NCBI GenBank assembly: GCA_031553395.1
Contig: JAVBLR010000001.1
Span: 186,001-250,000, forward strand
DNA: 64,000 bases
Direction of reading: 5' to 3'
Source of the DNA: WRGA01 sp031553395
GTDB lineage: Bacteria; Bacteroidota; Bacteroidia; Bacteroidales; WRGA01
This document shows positions 63,969 to 64,000 of the stretch, one piece after another (positions within the stretch are counted from its first letter, which is position 1; each line of letters opens with the position of its first letter). Made by a program: the position numbers and the translations under genes. The notes beneath the pieces are model-generated. The model ran no database searches, had not been told where the DNA came from, and saw only the letters and a program-made list of their open reading frames with translations.

Positions 63969-64000
63969 TCTGTTTGGTTAAAATATCTCATGCAAGCGAT

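Noticed and set aside
1..64000. CRISPR arrays, prophage or insertion sequences
   Set aside because: No direct repeats with regular unique spacers, transposase or phage structural genes are present. The heptad arrays have no spacers of CRISPR type.

Overview
The window looks like a chromosomal segment of an AT-rich member of the Bacteroidota, most likely Bacteroidales. Supporting signs are promoters of the TAnnTTTG (-7) type, weak or absent Shine-Dalgarno sequences, a type III glutamine synthetase, LL-diaminopimelate aminotransferase (DapL), a protease with a type IX secretion C-terminal domain, and several families typical of the phylum (DUF4783, DUF5683, long LptF/LptG permeases, bifunctional RibBA). 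Most of the window is housekeeping DNA. I see no prophage, insertion sequence, CRISPR array, rRNA or tRNA.

Layout. 1-8.4 kb: the 3' end of an unidentified gene, an LptF/LptG permease, ribBA, an RDD membrane protein facing an operon of SpoIIM-like, membrane, DUF4129 and DUF4350 genes. 8.6-10.9 kb: thioredoxin, a small unknown membrane-anchored protein, a decayed thioredoxin 3' end and about 1.1 kb without genes. 10.9-16.4 kb (minus strand): nadC, a DUF4783 protein, an exported DUF4424-like protein, pyrD and pyrK, a small exported protein and an XRE-type regulator. 16.4-17.5 kb: gene-free DNA with clustered TTTGTAAA motifs. 17.5-18.6 kb: rpsF-rpsR-rplI. 19.1-26.8 kb: parA-parB, DUF5683, MltD-like transglycosylase, RelA/SpoT, SPOR protein and folE. 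26.8-38.8 kb: outer-membrane barrel, lptB, a sulfatase, a T9SS-exported C10 protease and an uncharacterised four-gene envelope cluster. 39-53.1 kb: a nitrogen-assimilation cluster on the minus strand (TorF-like porin, amtB, asnA, glnN, gltB, gltD, long PurF-like amidotransferase). 53.3-60.2 kb: dapL, dapF and, divergently, a fused carA-carB gene. 60.3-64 kb: an exported unknown protein and uvrA.

The metabolic genes fit together. Ammonium enters through AmtB, is assimilated by GlnN, GltBD and AsnA, and the glutamine feeds amidotransferases (PurF-like, CarAB). CarAB, PyrK and PyrD serve pyrimidine synthesis. DapL and DapF serve lysine and peptidoglycan synthesis.

The most interesting signal is not a gene. 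At least a dozen gene borders carry degenerate tandem repeats with a 7-base period (AAGAATT, AAGAGTT, AACTTAC, TGTAATT, AACAAAT, GGGCAAA and so on). They typically begin at or overlap a stop codon, and are often paired with a complementary array beside the neighbouring gene, so the pair forms an inverted repeat. One such pair lies in frame between carA and carB and encodes the linker that fuses them. A second array is inserted inside carA. Other arrays supply the last codons and stop of uvrA, carAB and a four-helix-bundle (S23/bIVP-type) gene. That four-helix-bundle gene itself sits between gltB and gltD, surrounded by the same repeats. A separate family of GC-richer palindromes (GTAGGGGCAGAC type) occurs three times between genes.
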